Part shown: positions 34,529 to 42,898 of the stretch, in pieces
Numbering within the stretch: the first letter of the stretch is position 1
How the letters are laid out: each line of letters opens with the position of its first letter
NCBI GenBank assembly: GCA_017623475.1
Contig: JAGAPC010000038.1
Location: 22,595-86,594 of the forward strand
Source: Clostridia bacterium
GTDB lineage: Bacteria > Bacillota > Clostridia > Oscillospirales > UBA644
Direction: 5' to 3'
Length of the DNA stretch: 64,000 bases
Program-made: the position numbers and the translations under genes
The notes under the pieces: model-generated
What the model was told of the DNA's origin: nothing
Database searches by the model: none
The model's input: the letters and a program-made list of their open reading frames with translations, nothing else

Positions 34529-35665
34529 TTATTGGCAGGCATGCTTCAAGGCGTCAACCTTGTCGCACAGTTCCCACTTCACGCCCAGATCTTCTCTCCC
34601 CATGTGACCGTACGCCGCAAGGGAACGGTAGATGGGCTTCCGAAGATCCAGGGCTTCAATAATACCCTTGGGGGTCATATCAAAGACCTGATAGACCGCC
34701 TCGGTCAGCTTGTCCTCGGCAACGGTGCCCGTGCCGAAGGTATCGACCATGACGGAGACCGGCTCGGCAACGCCGATGGCGTAAGCCAGCTGAACCTCAC
34801 AACGGTCGGCAAGTCCGGCGCGGACGATATTTTTGGCAATATAACGCGCCATATAGCAGGCAGAACGGTCCACCTTCGTGGGATCCTTCCCGGAGAAGGC
34901 GCCGCCCCCGTGACGGGCAGTTCCGCCGTAGGTATCGACGATAATCTTCCGTCCGGTCAGCCCCGTATCCCCTTGGGGACCGCCGACGACGAAATTGCCG
35001 GTGGGATTGACCAGGATCTTGGTATTTTCATCCAACAGATAATCGGGGATCGTGGGGGTGATCACGTGTTGAATCAGGTCGGCACGGATCTGCTCCAGAG
35101 TTGCTTCGGGAGAATGTTGGGTGGAAATTACGATGGTGTCGATGCGGACGGGCTTATCGTCCACGTATTCCGCCGTGATCTGGGTTTTGCCGTCGGGACG
35201 CAGATAAGAGAGCGTTCCGTCCTTGCGGACTGCCGTAAGGCGTTTGGCAAGCATATGGGCGTAATAGATGGGCAGGGGCATCAGGGTATCGGTTTCGTTA
35301 CAGGCGTATCCGAACATCATTCCCTGATCGCCGGCGCCGTCCCGATCCACCCCCATCGCGATGTCGGGGGATTGACCGTCGATGGCGGAAAGCACGGCGC
35401 AGGTATCACAGTCAAAGCCGTATTTTGCCCGATCGTAGCCGATTTCCCGGATCACGCCCCGGGCGATCTTTTGAAAATCCACGTAGCAGGAGGTGGTAAT
35501 TTCCCCCATGATGTTGACCAACCCGGTGGTAACGAAGGTTTCGCAGGCAACCCGGGCGGCGGGGTCTTCGGTGAGGATCGCGTCGAGAATGGCATCGGAG
35601 ATCTGATCGCAGATCTTATCGGGATGCCCCTCGGTGACCGATTCGGAGGTAAACAGTTTTTTCAT
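34529..35665 (-). CDS. metK: S-adenosylmethionine synthetase
   Basis: A 378-residue enzyme making SAM from methionine and ATP. The start [20 protein letters not shown] is diagnostic, and [12 protein letters not shown] and [16 protein letters not shown], the two PROSITE-type signatures, are both present. It supplies the cofactor used by RsmH, RlmN and HemZ encoded nearby. No SAM riboswitch is visible: only 22 bases separate it from degV, so it is expressed from the degV promoter. Length is slightly short but within the family's range. Confidence 0.97.
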   Translation of the reverse strand: MKKLFTSESVTEGHPDKICDQISDAILDAILTEDPAARVACETFVTTGLVNIMGEITTSCYVDFQKIARGVIREIGYDRAKYGFDCDTCAVLSAIDGQSPDIAMGVDRDGAGDQGMMFGYACNETDTLMPLPIYYAHMLAKRLTAVRKDGTLSYLRPDGKTQITAEYVDDKPVRIDTIVISTQHSPEATLEQIRADLIQHVITPTIPDYLLDENTKILVNPTGNFVVGGPQGDTGLTGRKIIVDTYGGTARHGGGAFSGKDPTKVDRSACYMARYIAKNIVRAGLADRCEVQLAYAIGVAEPVSVMVDTFGTGTVAEDKLTEAVYQVFDMTPKGIIEALDLRKPIYRSLAAYGHMGREDLGVKWELCDKVDALKHACQ

Positions 35666-35687
35666 AAATATTCAGTCCTTAATTTTG

Positions 35688-36530
35688 TTATTCTTCGATA
35701 AAGAGAACGCCGAAGGTGTCCTTGCCGCAGTGAGAGGTTACGGTGCAGCCGGCGGTGGAGGTAAGAATTTCGGAGAAGATCCCCATATCCTCCAAGATTT
35801 GCTTGCCCTGGTTGGGAATGGTGTCTTCCACGCAGGAGGTGGTAAAATAGACGCGGTTTTTGCGCACCTTTTTATCCTTCAGTCGTCCGGCGATATAGGT
35901 TTCGTTGACCCGGGACAGATTTCCACGAAGATTTCCGGCGACGCCCAGCTTTCCGTCCTTCATTTCCAGGATCAGGCGAAGCTTCAAAAGGTTTGCCCCG
36001 AAGCGGACGACGGCGGGACAGCGGCCGCCCTTGACCATATATTCCAGATCTCCGAGAACGAAGGAGGCGTTCAGCTTATCCGCAAGACCGCGGCAGGCTT
36101 CCGCAATGGCGGCGGCGTCGGCGTTTTCCTCCCGCACCATTTCCGAAGCCTCGATGGCAAGCAGCGCCATGCCGGTGGAAAGGGTTTTGGTATCGACCAC
36201 ATAGACGTTGCCCACTTCTTCCGCCGCAAGGCAGGCGTTCTGATAGCAGGACGAAAGCCCGGAGCTGATGCTGAAATGGATGACGGCGTCGGCGTCCTTC
36301 AGTTGTTCGGTAAAGAACTCCTCAAACTCGATGGGCGGGATGGCGCAGGTCTTGGGAAGGATTCCGGTGCGGGCAACGAAATCGTAAATCCCCTGTGCGT
36401 CCAGATCAACGCCGTCGGTATGGGTCTCTTCTCCCAGCTGAACCTTCAAGGGAACCTTAACAATTCCGTAGGTCTGAAGCTGCTCGTCGGTCATATCAAG
36501 GGTACTTTCGGCGGTAATTTTAATTTTCAT
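35688..36530 (-). CDS. DegV-family fatty-acid-binding protein
   Basis: A 280-residue DegV protein. It begins MKIKITAESTLDM and carries VPLKVQLGEE, ISSGLSSCYQNA and the LEYMVKGGRC segment of the second domain. DegV/FakB proteins bind a fatty acid in a deep pocket and present it to the kinase FakA for phosphorylation. No fakA-like gene is in the window, so whether this copy acts in fatty-acid uptake is unknown. It is the first gene of the operon running to the PHP gene and has a consensus-type promoter inside a palindrome. Confidence 0.92.
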   Translation of the reverse strand: MKIKITAESTLDMTDEQLQTYGIVKVPLKVQLGEETHTDGVDLDAQGIYDFVARTGILPKTCAIPPIEFEEFFTEQLKDADAVIHFSISSGLSSCYQNACLAAEEVGNVYVVDTKTLSTGMALLAIEASEMVREENADAAAIAEACRGLADKLNASFVLGDLEYMVKGGRCPAVVRFGANLLKLRLILEMKDGKLGVAGNLRGNLSRVNETYIAGRLKDKKVRKNRVYFTTSCVEDTIPNQGKQILEDMGIFSEILTSTAGCTVTSHCGKDTFGVLFIEE

Positions 36531-36551
36531 TGTAATATTTCTCCCTTCGGA

Positions 36552-37041
36552 TTTTCACACCGGGAAGGTGCGGAAATCTATTAGATTATAATACTATATA
36601 GTATTATAACACATTTTTTTCATTTTGTAAAGAGAAAAAAGCGAAATAAATCAGAATTTCCGGAATTTTCACAATCGTAGGAAAAACTCGAAGATTACGG
36701 TAGGTTTTCCACAGGCTGTTTGGGGGTAAAACCCATGATAATACCAGGGTTTTCCATGTTGTCAACAGGGTTTTCCACGGTTTTATACCGTTTTGGTGTG
36801 GAGTACGCGGGAAATATTTTTGCATATATTTCCCATTTCGCCCCCGAAAGAAAAAGTTGGACAAACTTTATTTTTCCCCTTGTATCAACGGTTTGCGCGT
36901 TTCCATGAATTTTTTCGGAACATTTCCCGAAATTTCCCGAGGTGGGAAAAAGTGGTCAAATAAGCGGTTTTACACATTTTCCACAAGGTTTTCAACAGTT
37001 TTGAATATGCAACGGTGGAAAACCCTTCGGCATTTTGCACA
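36552..37041. other. AT-rich non-coding region with DnaA-box-like cluster
   Basis: About 520 bases between the degV promoter and the next gene lack any credible gene. They hold 9-mers one base from the DnaA box TTATNCACA: TTTTCCACA at 36705-36713, TTTTACACA at 36968-36976 directly followed by TTTTCCACA at 36977-36985, and TTTTGCACA at 37033-37041. Weaker 7/9 matches occur near 36552, 36665, 36771, 36989 and, reversed, near 36799 and 37013. All strong ones point the same way. This density is typical of an origin or a DnaA-titrating locus, but dnaA and dnaN are not here, so the call stays tentative. Confidence 0.45.
36586..36631 (-). promoter_or_regulatory. degV operon promoter inside a 24-bp perfect palindrome
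   Basis: On the minus strand TTTACA (36631-36626) and TATAAT (36608-36603) are 17 bases apart. The -10 box is the first half of a perfect 24-bp palindrome (36586-36609; halves TTATAATACTAT and ATAGTATTATAA). A symmetric site over the -10 box and start region suggests a dimeric repressor. The Lrp-type regulator in the same operon is one candidate; the assignment is inference. Confidence 0.75.
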
Positions 37042-37151
37042 AGAGCAAATTTTTCCCTATTTCATGGGATTTTTGTCGTTTTACGCCTCTGCGCACGAAG
37101 AGAAAACGCAAAAAAAATCCCCGACGGCATTTCAAAATTGTATGATTATTT

Positions 37152-37592
37152 TTATGCATTTCGGACGGCGGTAATCAATAATCGCTCTGCAACCCGATCC
37201 AATGCGGAAAAACAGGCTTGGGCGGGGGAAGAACGCCCGACAGAATTCCCCCAAAGATCCCACAGATCCTCCCGACGGCGGATCGGCGTTTCGTCCGGGC
37301 GAAAGGGGTCGCAGGACAGGAGCAACACCGATTGCTCCGCCGTTTTTCGTTCCGTTTTGCAAAGAGGGGAAAGCGTTGGAAATACGGAGAAAATTGCAGA
37401 CGACACCTCGTACAGATCTTCCCGATTCACTGGGGTAATAAAATCCCGAAGCAGGTGAAGACACAGGGATTTATGGCGTTGATAGCAGGCGCTTTGAAGG
37501 CGTTGTATTTCTTCTTCCGAATCGGTCTGCGTTGCCTTGAGAAGAAATGCAAATTCTTCTTGTACCGTTGCATAAAAATAATTTTTTTTCAT
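37152..37592 (-). CDS. Small DUF47 (PhoU-like)-related protein
   Basis: A 146-residue, mostly helical protein. The segment HLLRDFITPVNREDLYEVSSAI matches the core of DUF47/PhoU-like proteins (FITPxDREDI), which are linked to phosphate or metal transport, but the rest is divergent and it is shorter than the usual 200 residues. No transporter of the PiT type is adjacent; instead it follows rnfB and a 46-residue membrane protein. Its RBS (GGGGAGGT) lies inside the 3' arm of a hairpin at 37599-37630. The function is unknown. Confidence 0.65.
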   Translation of the reverse strand: MKKNYFYATVQEEFAFLLKATQTDSEEEIQRLQSACYQRHKSLCLHLLRDFITPVNREDLYEVSSAIFSVFPTLSPLCKTERKTAEQSVLLLSCDPFRPDETPIRRREDLWDLWGNSVGRSSPAQACFSALDRVAERLLITAVRNA

Positions 37593-37598
37593 AAAAAT

Positions 37599-37630
37599 AC
37601 CTCCCCGGAAATTCTATGCTCCGGGGAGGT
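37599..37630 (-). promoter_or_regulatory. Hairpin sequestering the RBS of the DUF47-like gene
   Basis: On the minus strand a perfect 11-bp, GC-rich stem (ACCTCCCCGGA / TCCGGGGAGGT, 10-base loop) ends 7 bases before the ATG. The GGGGAGGT ribosome binding site is wholly in the 3' arm. Five Ts follow, so it may also act as a weak terminator of the rnf operon. Either way, translation of the next gene should be limited. Confidence 0.65.
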
Positions 37631-37646
37631 AAAACAGAAGAACTTT

Positions 37647-37787
37647 TTAATTGATGAGCCCCAAAAGTAACAAAAGGGGGCGGGCGGAAAAAAATCCGAG
37701 GATAAACAACGCGATTCCGAGCAAAATCAGCCACAGGGTGCGCTTTTTTCTTTCGGGAGACCGACGGAAGGACCATTGATTTCTCAT
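37647..37787 (-). CDS. 46-residue membrane protein downstream of rnfB
   Basis: A small protein with a basic N-terminal third (FRRSPERKKRT) and a hydrophobic stretch from about residue 18 to 45 (LWLILLGIALFILGFF, then ARPLLLLLGLI), enough for one or two helices. Its ATG overlaps the rnfB stop as ATGA, the classic sign of translational coupling, so I take this start rather than longer in-frame versions lying inside rnfB. I do not recognise a family. Position suggests a role near the Rnf complex, but that is inference. Confidence 0.6.
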   Translation of the reverse strand: MRNQWSFRRSPERKKRTLWLILLGIALFILGFFSARPLLLLLGLIN

Positions 37788-38632
37788 ACTTCGGGCACTC
37801 CGTCGGGGATCGCGTCGGGCTTCAGTCCGTCCAAGATAATCTTTCGGGGACATTTTGCGGCGCAGGTTCCGCATTGATTGCAGAGAGAATAATCGATGTG
37901 GGCAATATTATTCTCGAAGGTAATGGCGTTGTTGGGGCAGTTTTTCGCACAGATTCCGCAGCCGATACACCCCACCTCACAATGGGAACGCACCGTAACG
38001 CCCTTATCCTTGGATTTGCAGGCAACCCAATAGCGGGAATCAAAGGGCACCAATTCGATGAGATTTTGCGGGCAGGCAGAAACGCACATTCCGCAGGCAC
38101 GGCAGTGGTCGTAATCCACGAACGCCGCACCGTTTTCCAATTTGATTGCGTTAAAGGCGCAGGCGTTGACGCAGGAGCCAAGCCCGATACAACCGTAGCT
38201 ACATTCCTTCGGTCCGTTTCCGAGACGGGAAACGGAATGGCAGTCCGCCAAGCCCTGATAGAGGTATTTATAATTGGCGGTGGTATGGTTCCCGCTGCAC
38301 ATGACCTGTGCCCGCATCCGCGCCGTTTCCGTCACTTCAACGCCCATAATTCGGGCAATTTCTCCGTTTGCCTTGGCGTCGGCAACGGGGCAAAGACCTA
38401 CCTGAACGCCCTCCTCCACGATGGCTTTTGCATAGGAAGAGCAGCCGGCGTAACCGCATCCGCCGCAGTTTGCTCCGGCAAGATACTCCGTAATCTCATC
38501 GATTCTCGGATCTTTTTCCACGGCAAATTTCTTTGCGGCAACGGCAAGCAAAAGACCGAACAAGAAGGCGATGGCGGCGAGAACAAGAACGGTCAGAGGG
38601 ATTTCAAAATAAACGGGTAGAGATAAAATCAT
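37784..38632 (-). CDS. rnfB: Rnf complex subunit B (multi-cluster ferredoxin)
   Basis: A 282-residue iron-sulfur subunit. An N-terminal membrane helix (about residues 8-30) precedes the CGGCGYAGC cluster motif, then several 4Fe-4S ferredoxin motifs (CRACGMCVSACP, CIGCGICAKNCP, CNQCGTCAAKCP). It is thought to accept electrons from reduced ferredoxin and pass them into the Rnf complex. It is the last rnf gene in the C-D-G-E-A-B order and overlaps a 46-residue membrane protein gene. Length and motif set match clostridial RnfB. Confidence 0.95.
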   Translation of the reverse strand: MILSLPVYFEIPLTVLVLAAIAFLFGLLLAVAAKKFAVEKDPRIDEITEYLAGANCGGCGYAGCSSYAKAIVEEGVQVGLCPVADAKANGEIARIMGVEVTETARMRAQVMCSGNHTTANYKYLYQGLADCHSVSRLGNGPKECSYGCIGLGSCVNACAFNAIKLENGAAFVDYDHCRACGMCVSACPQNLIELVPFDSRYWVACKSKDKGVTVRSHCEVGCIGCGICAKNCPNNAITFENNIAHIDYSLCNQCGTCAAKCPRKIILDGLKPDAIPDGVPEV

Positions 38633-38644
38633 AAAAGCCCTCCT

Positions 38645-39220
38645 TTAAAAAGACAGACGCAGACCGCTGAACGCCAACGCCAAAAGACCGCCGGCAATCA
38701 GGGCGATGGGAACCCCTTGGAAGGGCTTGGGAATTTTTGCAAATTCGAACCGTTCCCGAACCAAGGACAACAGGAAGATCGCCAATAAGAACCCCAACCC
38801 CGCGGCAAAGCCGTAAACCACCGATTCGATGAAATTATAATCGTTCTGCACGTTGAGAAGGGCAACCCCCAAAACGGCGCAGTTGGTGGTAATCAGGGGC
38901 AAATAGATGCCCAACGCGGAGTACAGGGAGGGGATCGCCTTTTGCAAGAACATCTCGATCAGCTGCACGAGGCAGGCGATCAGAAGGATAAAGGCGATGG
39001 TTTCCAGATATTCGATCTGCAACGGCTTGAGAACGAAATAGTACAAAGGCCAGGTGAGGGCGGAGGCGATGGTCATGGTAAAGGTGACCGCAAGCCCCAT
39101 TCCCACGGCGGTTTCGGTTTTTTGAGAAACGCCCAGGAAGGGGCAGATTCCGTAGAATTTAACGAATACGAAGTTTTCGATCAGCAGGGCGGTAATCGCC
39201 AGAAGAAAAATATTTGCCAT
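38645..39220 (-). CDS. rnfA: Rnf complex subunit A
   Basis: A 191-residue membrane protein with about six helices, starting NIFLLAITALLIENFVFVKFYGICPFLGVS, which is diagnostic of RnfA/NqrE. RnfA and RnfE are related inverted-topology subunits that hold a 2Fe-2S centre in the membrane between them. The C-terminal segment FQGVPIALIAGGLLALAF is also typical. It lies between rnfE and rnfB with short spacing. Confidence 0.95.
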   Translation of the reverse strand: MANIFLLAITALLIENFVFVKFYGICPFLGVSQKTETAVGMGLAVTFTMTIASALTWPLYYFVLKPLQIEYLETIAFILLIACLVQLIEMFLQKAIPSLYSALGIYLPLITTNCAVLGVALLNVQNDYNFIESVVYGFAAGLGFLLAIFLLSLVRERFEFAKIPKPFQGVPIALIAGGLLALAFSGLRLSF

Positions 39221-39223
39221 AAA

Positions 39224-39841
39224 TCAGTCCTCCTTCTTCCGACGGCTCTGCAGCCATTGAACCAGGGCGATCAATGCGCCCAGGATTAAAAATCCGCCCA
39301 CGGGAGAGATGACCAGCACCGCGGGAGAAAAACCGGCGGGGGTTACCTTGATTCCGAACAACGTTCCGCTTCCAACCAGCTCACGAAGGGCGGAAATGAC
39401 GACGAGCGCCGCCGTAAAGCCTGCACCCATGGCAAGTCCGTCCAAGACGGAGGGCAACGGCTCGTGCTTGGAAGCAAAGCTTTCCGCACGGGCAAGGATG
39501 ATGCAGTTGACGACGATCAAGGGGATAAACAACCCCAAAGATTCCGCAAGAGAAGGAACGTACGCCTGCAAAATCATATCCACCACCGTAACGAAGCCGG
39601 CGATGATGACGATATAGGAGGCGATACGGATCTTGGACGGAATGTAATTCCGAAGCAACGAAATAAAGAGGTTGGAAAGAACGAGAACGAAGGTGACGCT
39701 CAAGCCCATCCCGATGCCGTTGATTACGGTGGTAGAAACCGCCAAGGTGGAGCACATCCCCAACAGTTGAACGAAGATGGGGTTTTGATCGAGAAGACCG
39801 TCTTTAAAAATCTTCTTTACGGAAAAAGTCTCTTTTGCCAT
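39224..39841 (-). CDS. rnfE: Rnf complex subunit E
   Basis: A 205-residue membrane protein with six predicted helices, homologous to RnfA. KDGLLDQNPIFVQLLGMCSTLAVS near the start and LAMGAGFTAALVVISALRELVGSG later are family hallmarks. With RnfA it forms the core electron path across the membrane. It begins 3 bases after rnfG stops and ends 3 bases before rnfA starts. Confidence 0.95.
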   Translation of the reverse strand: MAKETFSVKKIFKDGLLDQNPIFVQLLGMCSTLAVSTTVINGIGMGLSVTFVLVLSNLFISLLRNYIPSKIRIASYIVIIAGFVTVVDMILQAYVPSLAESLGLFIPLIVVNCIILARAESFASKHEPLPSVLDGLAMGAGFTAALVVISALRELVGSGTLFGIKVTPAGFSPAVLVISPVGGFLILGALIALVQWLQSRRKKED

Positions 39842-39844
39842 AAA

Positions 39845-40390
39845 TCATTCCCCCTTTCCTTCCAGGATCAGACTGCACACGGTTACGGCGGAACGAACCC
39901 CCGATTGGATGCCAACCGACGAAACGGTTGCACCGCTTACGATGGAAACGGAATCCAGGTTTCGGGAAGAAAGTCCCTTGAATTGGGGCAAAAACGCTCC
40001 GTTTTCATCCACGGCTTTCGAGCCGATTCCGGGGGTTTCCGATTGGGTTAAGATTTTGACGCCGGTGACGATCAGATCGGTATTTACGCCGACGATCATG
40101 GTCATTTCATCGTAGCCCTTGACGGTGACGTCGAAGCAATAGCCGGTTACGACGCCGTTCTCCTCCGCCCGATAAACGGCGGTGACGGTTTTGGCTTCCG
40201 CCTCGGGGATGGTAAAATCGGTCACCTCGGTAAAGGTACCGGAAAGCAGCTCTCCGCGGGCGGTCTCCCCTGCGATCCGTTGGCGTTCCGCGATGGTGTC
40301 CCGGGTCAGCATATTGACCAGAGAAAGCATCAGAACCACGGAGGCAACGAAGAGCGCGAGGCGGGATCCCAGCGATAAATATTGCTTCAT
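39845..40390 (-). CDS. rnfG: Rnf complex subunit G (covalent FMN protein)
   Basis: A 181-residue protein with one N-terminal membrane helix (about residues 8-27) and an exposed domain with an FMN-binding motif SGATVSSVG near residue 155, where the threonine carries covalent FMN through its phosphate. This flavin is part of the electron path to NAD+. It overlaps rnfD by four bases (ATGA). Slightly shorter than some RnfG proteins but complete. Confidence 0.94.
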   Translation of the reverse strand: MKQYLSLGSRLALFVASVVLMLSLVNMLTRDTIAERQRIAGETARGELLSGTFTEVTDFTIPEAEAKTVTAVYRAEENGVVTGYCFDVTVKGYDEMTMIVGVNTDLIVTGVKILTQSETPGIGSKAVDENGAFLPQFKGLSSRNLDSVSIVSGATVSSVGIQSGVRSAVTVCSLILEGKGE

Positions 40391-41409
40391 GCGTTATCCC
40401 CTCCGATCCCGTAACGGCGCGGCTTGATATACCGATCCAGCGCCAGCGTAACGACGTTCATAATCAAAATGGAATAGCAGACCGCTTCGGGATACGAGCC
40501 GAAGGTGCGCAGCAGAACCGTAAGTCCGCCGCAGCCCACGGCGTAGATCACCTTCCCGAGACGGGAAAGGGGCGACGTGGTGTAATCGGTTGCCATAAAA
40601 ACGGCGCCCAGCATCAATCCGCCGCTGAACAGCTCGTAGGACATATAGGTAAGATTGTCCATTCCGCCCGTGGGGAACAGATAGGTCAAAAGGGCGACGG
40701 TTCCCACGTAGCAGACGGGGATATGCCACTTGATGACCTTGCGGAAAAGAAGATACGCAAGCCCGACCAAGATCAGAAGCTTTGACGTTTCGCCCAGGCA
40801 CCCGGGGACGTTTCCCACGAACAGATCCACGAGATCCAGATCGGGGACGATCCCCTGCTTCAAGCTCTTCAACGCCGTAGCCCCGGTGACCGCGTCAACG
40901 GAATCGGAGATCACGCCGTCGGTAAACATGGGCTCGCCGAAAATAAAGGAAAGATTTCCGTGGATCTTACTGAAGGGCTTGGTGTAGGTGGTCATGATCG
41001 TAGGCCACGAGAACAAAAATGCCCGTGCGGCAAGGGCGGGGTTGAGAAAATTCTTTCCCAATCCGCCGAACAAGCCTTTGACGACGACGATGGCAAAGAA
41101 CGCCCCGACCGTGACCATCCAATAGGGGGTGGTTACGGGGAGGGTAAACGCCAACAACATCCCGGTCACGACGGCAGACAGGTCGCTGACCGTGTTTTTG
41201 CTTTTGGTCGCCCAATGGAACAGGCTTTCAAAGGCAATACAGGCGGCAACGGAAACCAACGTCAGCGTCAAGGCGCGGAATCCGAAAAAGATCACCGCCC
41301 CGCCCAGGGCGGGAAGCATGGCGATGATGACGTCGCGCATGATCGATTGGGTGGAATCCTTACTCCGATAATGGGGGGAAGAATTGACGAGGAATTGATT
41401 GGTACTCAT
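40387..41409 (-). CDS. rnfD: Rnf complex subunit D (covalent FMN, membrane)
   Basis: A 340-residue polytopic membrane protein homologous to NqrB. The FMN-attachment segment is DAVTGATALKSL (about residue 165), and GLGKNFLNPALAARAFL is a family signature. It is a likely site of ion coupling. I start at ATG 41409, which overlaps the rnfC stop as ATGA and begins MSTNQFLVNSSPHYRS as in relatives; a longer frame running into rnfC is not credible. Confidence 0.94.
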   Translation of the reverse strand: MSTNQFLVNSSPHYRSKDSTQSIMRDVIIAMLPALGGAVIFFGFRALTLTLVSVAACIAFESLFHWATKSKNTVSDLSAVVTGMLLAFTLPVTTPYWMVTVGAFFAIVVVKGLFGGLGKNFLNPALAARAFLFSWPTIMTTYTKPFSKIHGNLSFIFGEPMFTDGVISDSVDAVTGATALKSLKQGIVPDLDLVDLFVGNVPGCLGETSKLLILVGLAYLLFRKVIKWHIPVCYVGTVALLTYLFPTGGMDNLTYMSYELFSGGLMLGAVFMATDYTTSPLSRLGKVIYAVGCGGLTVLLRTFGSYPEAVCYSILIMNVVTLALDRYIKPRRYGIGGDNA

Positions 41410-42731
41410 TTCTTTGCTCCTTCCCTTGAAATCTGGCTTTTTGCCATGCGCATGGCTTGAACCAGATACAATTTTGCAGGACATACGTAGGCGCAGCAGC
41501 CGCACTCGATACAATCCTGGACGTTCAACGCCGCGCACTCGGAAAAGCGGTCGAGAACGGCGTTTTCATAAATCTTAGTCGGCTGCAGACGCATCGGACA
41601 AACCGAAACGCAACGGCCGCAACGGATACAGGTATCCCCATCGGGGAATGCCTCTTCCCCGCCCCGGGGAGCAAACGCCAACAGGGACGAGGTGTTTTTT
41701 ACCACCGGAATATCCAGGGAATGTTGTGCCGTCCCCATCATCGGACCGCCGGTGACGATCTTATAAGGCTCTTCCGTGAAGCCGCCGCAATGACGGAACA
41801 GCTCCCGGTAAGAGGTGCCGATCCGAGCCAACAGATTGGCGGGGTTCGCCACCGCAGAGCCGCTGACGGTCACCACCCGTTTGATCAGGGGTTGTGCCCG
41901 GTAAATAGCGCGGTACAGAGACGCGCAGGTATCGACGTTAAAAACGGCGCAACCGATATCCATCGGAAGCTTTCCCGGAGGAACCTCCCGACCGGTTACG
42001 GCGCGGATCAACTGCTTTTCTCCCCCTTGGGGGTATTTGGTGGGCAATTCCAACACCGTAATGCCCGTTCCGTCGGCGGTGGCGCGCAGGGTGGCAAGGG
42101 CGTCGGGCTTGTTATCCTCCACGCAGATAACCACATCGTCCACGCCGAGACAATGGCGGATCAATTCCGCGCCGGTAACGATAAACCGGGGGTATTCCAC
42201 CATCGCCCGATGGTCGGCGGTGATAAAGGGCTCACATTCGCAACCGTTGATGATGACCGACGTGACCTTCCGATCAATGGCGGTACGCAATTTTGCGTGC
42301 AACGGAAACGCCGCGCCGCCCATCCCCACGATGCCCGCTTCCCGAGCAAGGGCGATGATCTGATCCGGCGTAACGTCGGTGACCTCCCCGGTATAGGGTT
42401 CGATTTCGATCTGTCCGTTGGTTCCGTCGTTTTCGATCACCACGGAAAGAACCTTGATCCCCGATACGTTCCAGCGGGGCTCGATTGCCTTAACGATGCC
42501 GGGAATACTTGCGTGGATCGGAGCGCAAAGCCCCTCCTGGCAATCCCCGATCTTCTGACCTTCCACCACCCGATCGCCCACCTTAACCAAAGGCTGGCAG
42601 GGAACGCCGATATGCTGAGACAGGGGGATTACCACCGTCTCCGGCTGCGGAAGGTTGCTGACGATAACGCTGGCGGCGGTTCTTTCTTTCTGATAATCCG
42701 GATGGATTCCGCCGCGAAAGGAAAACGCCAT
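41406..42731 (-). CDS. rnfC: Rnf complex subunit C (NADH/FMN-binding, 4Fe-4S)
   Basis: A 441-residue peripheral subunit. GMGGAAFPLHAKL near residue 150 is the nucleotide/FMN-binding motif shared with NuoF, and two 4Fe-4S motifs, CIRCGRCVSVCP and CIECGCCAYVCP, lie near the C-terminus. It reduces NAD+ with electrons from the membrane subunits, coupling to Na+ or H+ export. I start at ATG 42731, with AGAGAGG at 9 bases; a GTG four codons earlier would overlap that RBS. First gene of the rnf operon, with a consensus promoter. Confidence 0.95.
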   Translation of the reverse strand: MAFSFRGGIHPDYQKERTAASVIVSNLPQPETVVIPLSQHIGVPCQPLVKVGDRVVEGQKIGDCQEGLCAPIHASIPGIVKAIEPRWNVSGIKVLSVVIENDGTNGQIEIEPYTGEVTDVTPDQIIALAREAGIVGMGGAAFPLHAKLRTAIDRKVTSVIINGCECEPFITADHRAMVEYPRFIVTGAELIRHCLGVDDVVICVEDNKPDALATLRATADGTGITVLELPTKYPQGGEKQLIRAVTGREVPPGKLPMDIGCAVFNVDTCASLYRAIYRAQPLIKRVVTVSGSAVANPANLLARIGTSYRELFRHCGGFTEEPYKIVTGGPMMGTAQHSLDIPVVKNTSSLLAFAPRGGEEAFPDGDTCIRCGRCVSVCPMRLQPTKIYENAVLDRFSECAALNVQDCIECGCCAYVCPAKLYLVQAMRMAKSQISREGAKK

Positions 42732-42818
42732 GCTGATATACACCTCTCTTATTCTTCAAACCGACCGAATATTTACCCTCAAATCGGGCGGTTTATATAC
42801 ATAGTTACCAATAATACT

Positions 42819-42847
42819 ATTATATAACAAAACTCGGAATCTGTCAA
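42819..42847 (-). promoter_or_regulatory. Promoter of the rnf operon
   Basis: On the minus strand TTGACA (42847-42842) and TATAAT (42824-42819) are both perfect, with a 17-base spacer. Transcription should start near 42812, giving a leader of about 80 bases before rnfC. This is among the strongest promoters in the window. Confidence 0.88.
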
Positions 42848-42870
42848 GGGGCAAATTTCGGGAAAAAAGG

Positions 42871-42898
42871 GAAAAACCCCGAGAGATTATCTCGGGGC
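42871..42898 (-). terminator. Intrinsic terminator of yigZ
   Basis: On the minus strand an 8-bp stem (CCCCGAGA / TCTCGGGG, 5-base loop) is followed by T5. The yigZ stop codon lies in the loop, so the gene's last codons form the 5' arm. Confidence 0.85.

Noticed and set aside
35666..35687. SAM riboswitch upstream of metK
   Set aside because: Only 22 bases separate degV and metK, far too few for any SAM aptamer, and none is seen before degV.
36604..36864. 86-codon frame (minus) in the DnaA-box region
   Set aside because: No RBS, no family resemblance, and composed of the repeated TTTTCCAC-type words; the overlapping plus-strand frames are no better.
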